A stretch of 64,000 nt of DNA, taken from positions 899,466 to 963,465 of the forward strand of contig NZ_QMDV01000002.1 in the NCBI RefSeq assembly GCF_003284895.1. Direction: 5' to 3'. This DNA comes from Pontibacter arcticus (GTDB lineage: Bacteria > Bacteroidota > Bacteroidia > Cytophagales > Hymenobacteraceae). The translations under genes were made by a program, and so were the position numbers. Numbering within the stretch: position 1 is the stretch's first letter; every line of letters starts with the position of its first letter. Under the pieces are notes generated by a model that saw only the letters and a list, made by a program, of their open reading frames with translations, was not told the DNA's origin and searched no databases. Positions 53,132 through 61,615 of the stretch are shown here, in pieces.

Positions 53132-54493
53132 ATGCTTGGTTTTTTTATAAAACGTCTGTTATATGCCTTGCCCAGCCTGTGGCTGATCGTGACGCTTATC
53201 TTTATATTAAGCAGGTTGCTGCCAGGCTCTTTTGCTTCCGAAAATATCCTTCACTCCCAGTCCGAAAGTTATTACAGCAAAAGCGACAAATCCGCAAAAC
53301 AGCAGGCATACCAGAACTACCTTCTCCGGACTGGTCAGCACTTGCCTTTGTTCTACTTTAGCGTAACGGCTAACCCGGAACCCGACACACTTTATAAAGT
53401 ATACCCGGAATCGGAACGGCTGCACTTGCAAAAATTAGCCTGGCAGTATGGCAACTGGCCTTTGGTTACTGCTTATTACAAAAATTTACAACGTATAAAC
53501 CCCACTTCAGAAACAAAACCTGCACTGGAAATGCTACGAAAAGCCGTAGATGGGAAAGCCATACTTTCGGCCCTGGCAGATTTAAAAAAGGCAGCCCCCT
53601 ACTCCTCCACTGTGCAGGAACTTGAAAAAAGTGCAGATAATCTAATTCGTAACGGTACAGGTTATACTTACCTTTTACCGAAACTGCATTGGCATGGCAC
53701 CCAAAATCAATACCACACCTGGCTAGCCGGTCTGTTTACAGGCGATGCCGGGAATTCTTTCCGGGACAGCAGGCCTGTGCAGGATATTATTCTGGAAGCC
53801 TTACTGAACACCTGGATCATCGTATTGATCAGCTTACTTCTGAGTTGCCTTTTGGCGATGGAACTGGCTATACTTTTTTTGCAACGCCCGTTCATTAAGC
53901 TAAAGCAGCTTATTATGCCTGTTTTGTTTTTGCTGGATAGCGTACCCCTGTTTGTGCTCTGCCTTTTGCTGCTCGTCTTTTTCGCCAATCCTGATTTTCT
54001 GCAGTTGTTTCCGGCTTATGGTATGGGGTTTTTTCAGACTGGAAATTTATCCTGGACCGAGCAATTTATTAACCGGCTTCCCTTCCTTATTTTGCCAATT
54101 TTATCGCTTACCCTTGCTTACCTGCCTTATATTACAAATCAGTTTTATAGAGCGATGTTGGATGCCGATACTTCGGATTATGTGCGTACTGCACGTGCAA
54201 AAGGTTTATCGCATAAAAAGGTTATCAGGCTGCATATTTTCCGGAATGCCTGGTTGCCTATGATTACGGTAATATCTGATTTTATACCTGCATTGGTGGC
54301 TGGTGCAGTAATCACGGAAACCATTTTTGCAGTTCCGGGTATGGGCAGTTTGCTTGTAGCATCCGTGCAGGCCCGTGATTACCCAATTATCGTTGCCATT
54401 GTTTTTGTGGTGGCGCTTGTCAGGTTTGTATCTCATTTGCTGGCCGATGCCGCTTATATGCTGGCTGACCCGCGCATCCGGTTACAAAGATAA
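53132..54493 (+). CDS. DppB/OppB-type peptide permease with large periplasmic insertion
   Basis: This 453-residue inner-membrane permease has one N-terminal helix (FFIKRLLYALPSLWLIVTLIF), about 185 residues of soluble sequence, then five helices with the EAA-type loop DYVRTARAKGLSHKKVI that contacts an ATPase. Normal DppB proteins have about 310-340 residues, so the soluble part is roughly 130 residues longer. The stop codon overlaps the start of the next permease by one base. No ATPase gene of the importer lies nearby. Confidence 0.92.
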   Translation: MLGFFIKRLLYALPSLWLIVTLIFILSRLLPGSFASENILHSQSESYYSKSDKSAKQQAYQNYLLRTGQHLPLFYFSVTANPEPDTLYKVYPESERLHLQKLAWQYGNWPLVTAYYKNLQRINPTSETKPALEMLRKAVDGKAILSALADLKKAAPYSSTVQELEKSADNLIRNGTGYTYLLPKLHWHGTQNQYHTWLAGLFTGDAGNSFRDSRPVQDIILEALLNTWIIVLISLLLSCLLAMELAILFLQRPFIKLKQLIMPVLFLLDSVPLFVLCLLLLVFFANPDFLQLFPAYGMGFFQTGNLSWTEQFINRLPFLILPILSLTLAYLPYITNQFYRAMLDADTSDYVRTARAKGLSHKKVIRLHIFRNAWLPMITVISDFIPALVAGAVITETIFAVPGMGSLLVASVQARDYPIIVAIVFVVALVRFVSHLLADAAYMLADPRIRLQR

Positions 54494-55575
54494 TGCATAC
54501 CTTACTCCAGGACCTCCGCCACCTCTGGAAACTGAAACCAGCCTTTCGGATTGCCAGCGTCTACCTTATACTTTGGGTGGTACTTTCACTTTTCCTGCCG
54601 TTACTGCCGTTGGTTTATGAGCCAAATTCGCTTGATTTAAACAATATCATGCAGCCACCTTTTCAGAATAACCCAAGTCAGCCAACCCATTATTTGGGAA
54701 CAGATGCTATTGGCCGGGATGTGCTTTCGAATGTGTTGTATGGCGCTCGGACAGGCTTTTTCATCGGGGTACCTGTGATGCTATTGGCTTCCGTTATCGG
54801 AGTTATACTGGGTGCAGCCGCCGGGTATTTTGGAGACGCCAAACTTAAAAGCAGCAAGGCTTCTATCTTCGCTCTGTGGCCGCTTACGCTGTTCAGTTTA
54901 TACTTTTACGGGCTCTACATTCCGGCCCAGGCGGCTACTTTACAAATGCCTGTTGCAACTGCAAGCATCGGTATGCTAATTTTTATACTTGCCGGGGCAT
55001 TTATACTTTTGAGAACGCTCCTAAACCTCATCCCTTCACTTAAAAAACAGGTTACTGTTCCGTTAGATTATATTATTGTGCGGTTAATTGAAGCTGTATC
55101 AAGTATTCCGTGGCTGATATTGGTGCTTATGCTGGCTTCATTTTTACAACCGTCCGTCACCATGCTTGCTTTTATTCTGATCCTGACTTCGTGGATGGGC
55201 ATTGCACGACTGGCACGCGCGGAGATGCTTCGGATAAAAGCGTTACCCTACATGGAAGCTGCCACAAGCCTGGGCTTACCAACCAAACGTATATTGCTGC
55301 AACATGCACTTCCCAACATGCTGGGCCCTATTTTAACATCTTTCACATTTGGTTTGGCCAGCCTGCTCACCATCGAGTCAACACTTTCATTTTTAGGAAT
55401 CGGCATACCTCCTACTGTTGTTAGCTGGGGCCGCCTTATTACAGGCATCCGGTCTGATACGTCTGCCTGGTGGCTGGTTGTGTTTCCGGGGATATTTTTA
55501 GCTGCCACTGTACTGGCTTTGCAGGTTTTTAACTACTACCTGTTAGCACTTAGTGCAAATAAAAAGAAAGCATAA
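54493..55575 (+). CDS. DppC/OppC-type peptide permease
   Basis: This 360-residue permease has an N-terminal helix, the LGTDAIGRDVLSNVLYGART motif of OppC proteins, and the EAA loop GIARLARAEMLRIKALPYMEAATSLG followed by LSFLGIGIPP. An inserted pair of hydrophobic segments (about 130-190) makes it longer than usual (300). It is translated in overlap with the DppB-like gene. The pair with the SBP forms most of an oligopeptide importer lacking its ATPase subunits, which must be encoded elsewhere. Confidence 0.93.
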   Translation: MHTLLQDLRHLWKLKPAFRIASVYLILWVVLSLFLPLLPLVYEPNSLDLNNIMQPPFQNNPSQPTHYLGTDAIGRDVLSNVLYGARTGFFIGVPVMLLASVIGVILGAAAGYFGDAKLKSSKASIFALWPLTLFSLYFYGLYIPAQAATLQMPVATASIGMLIFILAGAFILLRTLLNLIPSLKKQVTVPLDYIIVRLIEAVSSIPWLILVLMLASFLQPSVTMLAFILILTSWMGIARLARAEMLRIKALPYMEAATSLGLPTKRILLQHALPNMLGPILTSFTFGLASLLTIESTLSFLGIGIPPTVVSWGRLITGIRSDTSAWWLVVFPGIFLAATVLALQVFNYYLLALSANKKKA

Positions 55576-55739
55576 ATGTTACTTTAAGGCCGAGTTTTCT
55601 CATAAAATAAGAAAGACAAGTTTTAAGAATGCATACTTATACTTCAAAATAGCTGCTTAATTTAATTTAAACGCTATTTCAGAAAGTACTCATCTACAAA
55701 GTATGCTTTCAGGCAGTTAAATCTCCCAGCCAATTCCAT

Positions 55740-55793
55740 GTTACTTTTTAACTAAAGTTTCCTGTCAACCTTTTCACTTTATCGTTATCCTTG
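55740..55793 (+). promoter_or_regulatory. Second copy of the conserved element plus promoter-like box
   Basis: GTTACTTTTTAACTAAAGTTTCCT (in two parts GTTACTTTTTA and ACTAAAGTTTCCT) at 55740-55763, then 22 nt, then TATCCTTGTAT at 55786. The box TATCCTTG is close to TAnnTTTG. It drives the 87-aa protein gene. The match to 51089-51143 includes spacing. Confidence 0.68.
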
Positions 55794-55824
55794 TATGAAA
55801 TAAAAACTTTAAGCCACCTGTAAC

Positions 55825-56088
55825 ATGATTAATACCATTTTGCCTGCAGTAGCAGTACTTTCGGAGGTGGGGAACGTTGCTGTTAGTCCGCCGGGTGCTA
55901 TTCAAAAGTTTGTACCTGCATCAGATCAGGAAAACATCAGCTTTTCGACCACATACGGTAGTGTATTAAATTACACGAATGGCGAAAATGCGGTTTCGAG
56001 TGGCTCTGGTATTTTTATAGGTGATTATTTCGTTGGCCTGGCCGAGAACCCACACCTACCTGTCAGTTCTACTTATATTCGATATTAA
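55825..56088 (+). CDS. 87-aa protein, candidate partner of the peptide/importer locus
   Basis: The protein begins MINTILPAVAVLSEVGNVAV, weakly hydrophobic, followed by a Ser/Gly/Asn-rich region and a C-terminal SSTYIRY. No function is recognised. It shares the N-terminal MI-T/N pattern and the upstream conserved element with the 53-aa peptide, and follows the importer permease by 249 nt with a possible regulatory gap. A bidirectional terminator follows. Confidence 0.68.
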   Translation: MINTILPAVAVLSEVGNVAVSPPGAIQKFVPASDQENISFSTTYGSVLNYTNGENAVSSGSGIFIGDYFVGLAENPHLPVSSTYIRY

Positions 56089-56169
56089 GAAATAAATATT
56101 GGAGTGAAAGCTCTACTAAGATTTTGGTTGATTAATGCTTTAATTGGTTGTTTGTGTTTAGATTGTGCA

Positions 56170-56201
56170 AGAAACCCTGTAGTTCCCGCTACAGGGTTTC
56201 T
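56170..56201. terminator. Bidirectional terminator
   Basis: AGAAACCCTGTAG and CTACAGGGTTTCT with loop TTCCCG, between the 87-aa gene (plus) and the T9SS cargo gene (minus). Confidence 0.92.
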
Positions 56202-56268
56202 GTTTGTATAAATTTATACCAGCACGCTGGAAGTATAATTACGAATTACATTTTATACTTCTGAAAAG

Positions 56269-57975
56269 CTATTGTTTTAAAAACCGGTGTGTTTCTTTAC
56301 GTTGGCCATCGTTTACAACTAAGAAATAAGCTCCACCTGGCAAATGGCTTACAGAAACAGTTTGGTTGGCTGCTGAGCTGCTTTCGATGGTAGCCATTGT
56401 TTTGCCGGAAGCATCAAGTATAAGCAACTGTGCACGGGCTACATGTAGATTCACGTTAACATCCTGGTTAACGATGGTAGGGTAAACAACAGCCATTTTT
56501 TCGTTTTTAGAAGTTGGGTTGCCTACTAATTCCACTGAAATCACTTTGGAAAAAGATACCGTGCCATCCAAATCTACCTGCTGCAGGCGGTAATAGTAAA
56601 TGCCTGGTGTAGCTGTTGCATCCGTATAGCTGTAGCTTAATTTAGCAGAACTGTTACCAGAACCTTTCACCTGCCCATGTGCCGCGAAATTTTCACCGTC
56701 CTGGCTGCGCTCTACAATAAAAACATCGTTATTTTTTTCCATGGCAGTTGCCCAGTTAAGTACAGTACCGATATCCTGCACCTTGCCTTTAAAGGAAATA
56801 AGCTCTACCGGAAGCGGAGCCGGGTTGCTTCTGCCATAAAAATTATACATCCCGATACCTTGCTGGCCACGTGCTGCATCGCCATTGTAATATGCAATAT
56901 TTACCTGATCAACCGGCTCCGTGAAAGAAACCATGGTATTGCCCAGCTCAGAATCCGAAGGGATATCATAAACTGAAGAACTGATGATCTCTCCGGATAA
57001 GGCGGTATACTTTGTCTGTGTACTCGCTGCTTTTACATTTTCTTTTGTTGCAGTAACAATCTTACCATCTGGAGCAACGCCGGTTACTACAATCTTGTCC
57101 TGAAATTGTCTCACTCCCTGATCTACATCAAATAATGTAAAGGTCAGATCTGAAACAGGTTCTTCAAAGTCAATACGAACTGTGGTACCTCTAACTGCCG
57201 TTGCTCCCGTCTGAACCAATGAAAAAGAAGTTTTAGGGCTTTGAAAACGATCATTGCCAATTAAGGCTTCTGTTACATTTACACCTGCATCGCTGGTGCG
57301 GGAAAAGCGCATGGCTATGCCATCGAGTCTGTAAGGCGTTGCAGATTGCGGACCTGAAACTGCAAAGGGGTTCTCTTTTGCAGGTCTGGAGCTCCATTCA
57401 AATCCTGATAGCTCTACACCCGGCAGTGTTGGCGACATAACAGGCTTTTTGGCTGTTACAGTGATATTATCAATAGCGAAGTATTGCTCTTCACCAACTT
57501 TTAACCTCCAGGTTAACTTCAGGTTTTTAACGTTTGATGTTTCTTTCGGGAGTAAAATACGGTTGCCACCGTTTACAACTTCCCAGCTATTGTAGTTAGT
57601 ATTATCAGCCCAACCTGTTACTTTTTTTGCTGTGCCGCCGTTTATGCTATAGAAAAGCTCCAGTTCATAGTCATTTTTTTCCCAGTAATAAATAAATAAC
57701 CAACGCAGCTGCGAAGATCTGTAACCGGCCCAGCTTACACTAACATCAGTATAGCCCTCCGTAGAAATTCCAGTTAAATCAAAAGCACGGGTCTGCACTG
57801 ATTTGCTTTCCTGCGTTCTCCAGCTGCCTGAACTGCGGGACCATGATCCTGAAGGAGTTGCTACAACCTCTTTATTGTTACTTGAAAAATTCTCTGCGTA
57901 AAGTTGTGTTTGCTGGGCAAATGCAGAAGTTAATGAAACCAGCGTAAGCAGTAATAGGAAGTATAGTTTTTTCAT
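56269..57975 (-). CDS. Secreted protein with type IX secretion (type A) sorting domain
   Basis: This 568-residue protein has a signal peptide (LLLLTLVSLTSAFAQ), a domain that begins like a carbohydrate- or adhesion-type beta-sandwich (YAENFSSNNKE, WSRSSGSWRTQES), a FnIII-like part (ELISFKGKVQDIGTVLNWAT, VERSQDGENF), and a C-terminal T9SS sorting domain (VYPTIVNQDVNVNL, ILDASGKTMAT, GAYFLVVNDGQRKE). It is an extracellular or surface cargo; binding target unknown. The start is the ATG at 57975, after which a signal peptide follows directly; the longer frame to 58029 lacks that. Confidence 0.88.
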   Translation of the reverse strand: MKKLYFLLLLTLVSLTSAFAQQTQLYAENFSSNNKEVVATPSGSWSRSSGSWRTQESKSVQTRAFDLTGISTEGYTDVSVSWAGYRSSQLRWLFIYYWEKNDYELELFYSINGGTAKKVTGWADNTNYNSWEVVNGGNRILLPKETSNVKNLKLTWRLKVGEEQYFAIDNITVTAKKPVMSPTLPGVELSGFEWSSRPAKENPFAVSGPQSATPYRLDGIAMRFSRTSDAGVNVTEALIGNDRFQSPKTSFSLVQTGATAVRGTTVRIDFEEPVSDLTFTLFDVDQGVRQFQDKIVVTGVAPDGKIVTATKENVKAASTQTKYTALSGEIISSSVYDIPSDSELGNTMVSFTEPVDQVNIAYYNGDAARGQQGIGMYNFYGRSNPAPLPVELISFKGKVQDIGTVLNWATAMEKNNDVFIVERSQDGENFAAHGQVKGSGNSSAKLSYSYTDATATPGIYYYRLQQVDLDGTVSFSKVISVELVGNPTSKNEKMAVVYPTIVNQDVNVNLHVARAQLLILDASGKTMATIESSSAANQTVSVSHLPGGAYFLVVNDGQRKETHRFLKQ

Positions 57976-58359
57976 GTCTTTAACCTTAAGCACATAATGG
58001 ATAAAGAAAAGACCACGCCATAAACACAAGATCAGTGTTTAGACACAAACCTTCAAATATTAAACAATATAATATAGTATATTCATAATCAATGTATTAG
58101 GCAACTAAATTGACTTTAAAATTCAAGGAAAAATATTTTAAGAAAGGATAAAACTAATTACCAAATTGAGTTTATATTCCCTTTATGGGAACAAATTCCA
58201 AATATGAATTCCAATACTGGAATAGGATAGGCCTATGTAGTAGGACGTTAGTTTTACTATAAAGCAGTTATATGCATGGATATAAAAAGCGTGAGCCTAA
58301 ATACAAAAAGCCTGTAAACGTTTTGTTTACAGGCTTTTAAGAGTTTAACTACTACTTAG
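57976..58359. other. Spacer with palindromic TTCC/GGAA cluster
   Basis: About 384 nt between the T9SS cargo gene and tRNA-Ser, holding the tRNA terminator (58305-58339) and a group of short palindromes at 58177-58223 (TTCCC-N5-GGGAA, GGAACAAATTCC, ATTCCA-N4-TGGAAT). No ORF was seen. Confidence 0.6.
58305..58339 (-). terminator. Terminator of tRNA-Ser
   Basis: AAAAGCCTGTAAAC and GTTTACAGGCTTTT around GTTTT, T-rich on the minus strand, 21 nt after the tRNA end. Confidence 0.9.
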
Positions 58360-58447
58360 CAGAGAGAGCGGGATTCGAACCCGCGATACCCTTTTGGAGT
58401 ATACACACTTTCCAGGCGTGCTCCTTCAACCACTCGGACACCTCTCT
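58360..58447 (-). tRNA. tRNA-Ser (anticodon GGA)
   Basis: An 88-nt cloverleaf on the minus strand: acceptor AGAGAGG with TCTCTCT (one G-T pair), anticodon GGA in TGGAAAG, a long variable arm typical of type II tRNA, and T arm GCGGGTTCGAATCCCGC. Discriminator G; no encoded CCA. Confidence 0.95.
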
Positions 58448-58458
58448 TTATCTGGACG

Positions 58459-58490
58459 CAAAGATACATTTTTATACGGTATACTTGCAA
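58459..58490 (-). promoter_or_regulatory. Promoter of tRNA-Ser (TTG-N21-TATCTTTG)
   Basis: On the minus strand TTG (58490-58488) and TATCTTTG (58466-58459) are 21 nt apart and 11 nt upstream of the tRNA; the spacer contains AAGTATA. Confidence 0.85.
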
Positions 58491-58518
58491 GCGTTTCTTG
58501 TTTATACTTTCAGCATAC

Positions 58519-59586
58519 TTAGATTGTTATTTCGCCGCGCAGATTCTTACTGAGCCATGTTCGTGCCTCTTCTAAAGGTAACTTCTGGCCAAGTATAAAC
58601 ATCAGCTTGGTTACGGCGGCTTCTGTAGTAATATCAGCGCCCCCAATAATACCCATGTTCAGCAGATATTTGCTTGTTTCGTAACGCCCCTGGTCTACCC
58701 TTCCCTCATCGCACTGCGACACATTTAAGATCAATACGCCTTTGTCAATTGCATCCTGCAAAACACTCAAAAACCAATTGCTGGTTGGTGCATTACCCGA
58801 TCCAAAGGTTTCCAGTACAACCCCTTTCGCCCCGGAGTCCAGCAATATACTTTTAACGACCTGCTTGGTAATACCCGGAAAAAGCTTCAGAATAACAACG
58901 TCGTCGCTTAACTGGTGATGCACTTTAAAAGGTTTGGAAGTAGCTTCCAGAATATATTCGGTTTTATACTCTATTTCGATTCCGGTTTCGGCCAGTAAAG
59001 GGTAATTGTCAGTTTTAAACGCATCAAAATGGCTGCTCTCTACTTTTTTTGCCCGGTTGCCACGTAAGAGCACATTCCTGAAGTATAAGCTTACTTCCGG
59101 CACCATGGCCACGCCATCGTTTTTTGTGGCTGCAATCTGAAGCGCCGTAATCAGGTTCTCACGGGCATCCGTCCGGATGCGGCCAATAGGTACTTGTGCG
59201 CCTGTGAAAATAACAGGTTTGTCCAGGTTTTCGAGTAGATAGCTGAGCGCCGAAGCAGAATAGGCCATTGTATCTGTGCCGTGCAAAATTACAAAACCAT
59301 CATACTTGCTGTAGTTATCTTCAATTAAACGGGCCAGCATCAGCCAGTCCTGCACCGACATATCCGAAGAATCAATAGCAGGTTCTATACTTAATACCGT
59401 CAGCAAATAGTTAAACTGGCGCAGTTCCGGTAAATGATCCACGATCTGCCCAAAATTAAAAGGCACCAGGTGTTTTTTTACTTCATCAAATACCATCCCG
59501 ATCGTGCCGCCTGTGTAAATGATCAGGATGGAAGCTTCCGGATGGAGCGGTGCAGCCGTTTCGATGTCAACTTTTACAACCTGCAT
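58519..59586 (-). CDS. ansA: Type I L-asparaginase
   Basis: This is a cytoplasmic type I asparaginase of 355 residues that hydrolyses asparagine to aspartate and ammonia. Seen: IIYTGGTIGM with the first catalytic threonine and VILHGTDTMAYSASA with the second T and D, plus IFTGAQVPIGRIRTDARENL. No signal peptide is present, in line with a type I cytoplasmic enzyme. The start codon at 59586 is one base after the tatD stop codon, so the two are almost certainly co-transcribed. Confidence 0.94.
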   Translation of the reverse strand: MQVVKVDIETAAPLHPEASILIIYTGGTIGMVFDEVKKHLVPFNFGQIVDHLPELRQFNYLLTVLSIEPAIDSSDMSVQDWLMLARLIEDNYSKYDGFVILHGTDTMAYSASALSYLLENLDKPVIFTGAQVPIGRIRTDARENLITALQIAATKNDGVAMVPEVSLYFRNVLLRGNRAKKVESSHFDAFKTDNYPLLAETGIEIEYKTEYILEATSKPFKVHHQLSDDVVILKLFPGITKQVVKSILLDSGAKGVVLETFGSGNAPTSNWFLSVLQDAIDKGVLILNVSQCDEGRVDQGRYETSKYLLNMGIIGGADITTEAAVTKLMFILGQKLPLEEARTWLSKNLRGEITI

Positions 59587-59587
59587 A

Positions 59588-60355
59588 CTATAGTTTAAAG
59601 AGGTTTAACGCATTCTGGGTCGTGATCTCGGCTACTTCCTGCAGTGTTTTACCACTCAGTTCGGCTACGCGTTTGGCTATCAGCGGCAGGTAAACAGGTT
59701 CGTTGCGCTTGCCACGATACGGCACAGGTGCTAAGTAAGGGCAATCTGTTTCCAACACAATCTGGTCAAGGGCAACGTGCGGTAAAACTTTATCCAGGCC
59801 GCCGTTTTTAAAGGTAGCCACACCACCAATCCCGATCAGGAAATCAAGTTCTTTTACTTTTTGCGCCTGCTCAGGCGTACCCGAAAAGCAATGAAAAATA
59901 CCCCTTAGCGTGCCGTCCTGCGCTGCAGCTACCAGTTCATACGTTTCCTCAAACGAATCTCTGGTGTGCAGTACGATGGGCAGTTTATACTTTTTGGCAA
60001 GATCCAGCTGTACTTTGAGGGCTTCCTGCTGTTGCGGAAAAAAAGTTTTATCCCAGTACAGGTCGATGCCGCACTCCCCTATTGCAGAAAATTTGCGTTT
60101 GCCCAGCCACTCCTCTACCAGGTATAACTCCCGCTCAAAATCTTTGGTAACGTAGCACGGGTGCAGCCCCATCATAGGGATACATTGTTCCGGATGTTTG
60201 TGCTCGGTTTCCAGCATCACATCAATCGTAGTATGATCGATGTTGGGCATGTAGATTTTAGAAACTCCTTCTGCTAATGCACGCTCCACTGCTTCATCGC
60301 GGTCGTTAACAAACTCTTCAGAGTAAATATGGGCATGCGAGTCAATTAAATTCAT
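59588..60355 (-). CDS. TatD family DNase
   Basis: This 255-residue metal-dependent nuclease has the family motifs: DSHAHIYSEEF, MGLHPCYV, GECGIDLYWD, VLHTRDSFEE, GIFHCFSGTPEQA and ETDCPYLAP. TatD proteins are 3' exonucleases and are also linked to tRNA or D-amino-acid metabolism. It ends one base ahead of ansA and is first in a two-gene minus-strand unit. Confidence 0.93.
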   Translation of the reverse strand: MNLIDSHAHIYSEEFVNDRDEAVERALAEGVSKIYMPNIDHTTIDVMLETEHKHPEQCIPMMGLHPCYVTKDFERELYLVEEWLGKRKFSAIGECGIDLYWDKTFFPQQQEALKVQLDLAKKYKLPIVLHTRDSFEETYELVAAAQDGTLRGIFHCFSGTPEQAQKVKELDFLIGIGGVATFKNGGLDKVLPHVALDQIVLETDCPYLAPVPYRGKRNEPVYLPLIAKRVAELSGKTLQEVAEITTQNALNLFKL

Positions 60356-60523
60356 TTCTCTTAAGTATGTTTTTACATCAGCCTAAACTGATGAAGTACT
60401 ACATTTTATTGAATTTGATAAAAGCTAAAAAGCCTGCACTACCAATTAAAAAAGGACAGATTGCCGGCTTCCAACGTATAAATATAATCCTGCCAACTCT
60501 TTCACTTTCTAACTTACCAAGGA

Positions 60524-61615
60524 TTAATATTTGCGCCCTTTCCAGTTCACTTTCGAAGGCAGGAAAAAGAAGATGATCAGGATGATAGAAGAAACAATCA
60601 TGTAAATTTCGAAGAGCACATAATTCCACCAACTGGTGCGTTCTCCGATACGTTTCAGGCACAAGTACAGGAAAATGCTCTGGAGGATCAGCTTCACCAC
60701 AAAAATAAGAAATGCAATACCAACCGAAGTATAAGTATAAAAGGGCAGCAACACCGGGTAATAAGCTGCATGCAGCACAAAAATGATGGCCATGTAGAGC
60801 GGCAGATGCGCGGTGCCCTTCATCCAGCGTTTGCGCTGGTGCATAAACTGCCAGAACGTGGCGGCAGGCGTACTTTTAGCGAGTACACTTTGCTGATATA
60901 AATTTCTGAATTTCCAGCCTTTTTTAAGTATGGCGTTAAAGATGGCGATATCTTCTGTGATAGAGAATTTTATACTTTCAAAACCGCCTACGTCTTCATA
61001 CGCTTTCCGGCGCAGCAACATGTTATTGCCCATCGATGTTACCGGCAACTTCAGATCAGATACTACCTGCACCAAACCCAGCGCATAATACCAATCGAAT
61101 GCCTGCATCTCGGCAAAAAAACCGTCGCCTTCAACGGAAGTAATGCCGGTAACCACGCCTACATCTTCTTTCATCACCGATAACATTCCTTGGATCCAGT
61201 CTTCGGGAACGGCAATGTCGGCATCGGTATAAAAGAAAAAATCTGTGGTGGCGTACTTAGCCAGGTGTGCGAGTACGTTTGCTTTGCCACGGGCCTCGCC
61301 CAGGTTTTCAGTGATCGGAATACACGTACAACCCGGTTTATTACGGATAAAATCAAGTACAACCTGGCGTGTATTGTCGGTAGAAGCATCATCCCCGATC
61401 AGGATCTCGAGCTTATCTTTGGGGTAATGCAGGTTTTCGATGGCGTTGAGGCAGCGCAAAATAGTATGTTCCTCGTTGCGGGCAGCGATCAGGATACTCA
61501 CCCGCGGCTGGAAGTCATACTTACTGTTTTGGTTGCGACGGTTAAAAACCAGCAGGCACAGCAGTACCAGGAAAAGTAAAAAGTAAACGATGAAGTATAT
61601 AATCGAAAAAATCAT
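60524..61615 (-). CDS. Family 2 glycosyltransferase, membrane bound
   Basis: The 363-residue protein has an N-terminal membrane helix (FSIIYFIVYFLLFLVLLCLLV), a GT2 domain with VSILIAARNEEHTIL, GDDASTDNT and YTDADIAVP (DxD-type), the processive-type motif HQRKRWMKG, and three C-terminal membrane helices. It probably makes a surface polysaccharide or glycolipid; the sugar is unknown. Its start overlaps the polysaccharide deacetylase stop by 4 nt (61612-61615). Confidence 0.9.
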   Translation of the reverse strand: MIFSIIYFIVYFLLFLVLLCLLVFNRRNQNSKYDFQPRVSILIAARNEEHTILRCLNAIENLHYPKDKLEILIGDDASTDNTRQVVLDFIRNKPGCTCIPITENLGEARGKANVLAHLAKYATTDFFFYTDADIAVPEDWIQGMLSVMKEDVGVVTGITSVEGDGFFAEMQAFDWYYALGLVQVVSDLKLPVTSMGNNMLLRRKAYEDVGGFESIKFSITEDIAIFNAILKKGWKFRNLYQQSVLAKSTPAATFWQFMHQRKRWMKGTAHLPLYMAIIFVLHAAYYPVLLPFYTYTSVGIAFLIFVVKLILQSIFLYLCLKRIGERTSWWNYVLFEIYMIVSSIILIIFFFLPSKVNWKGRKY

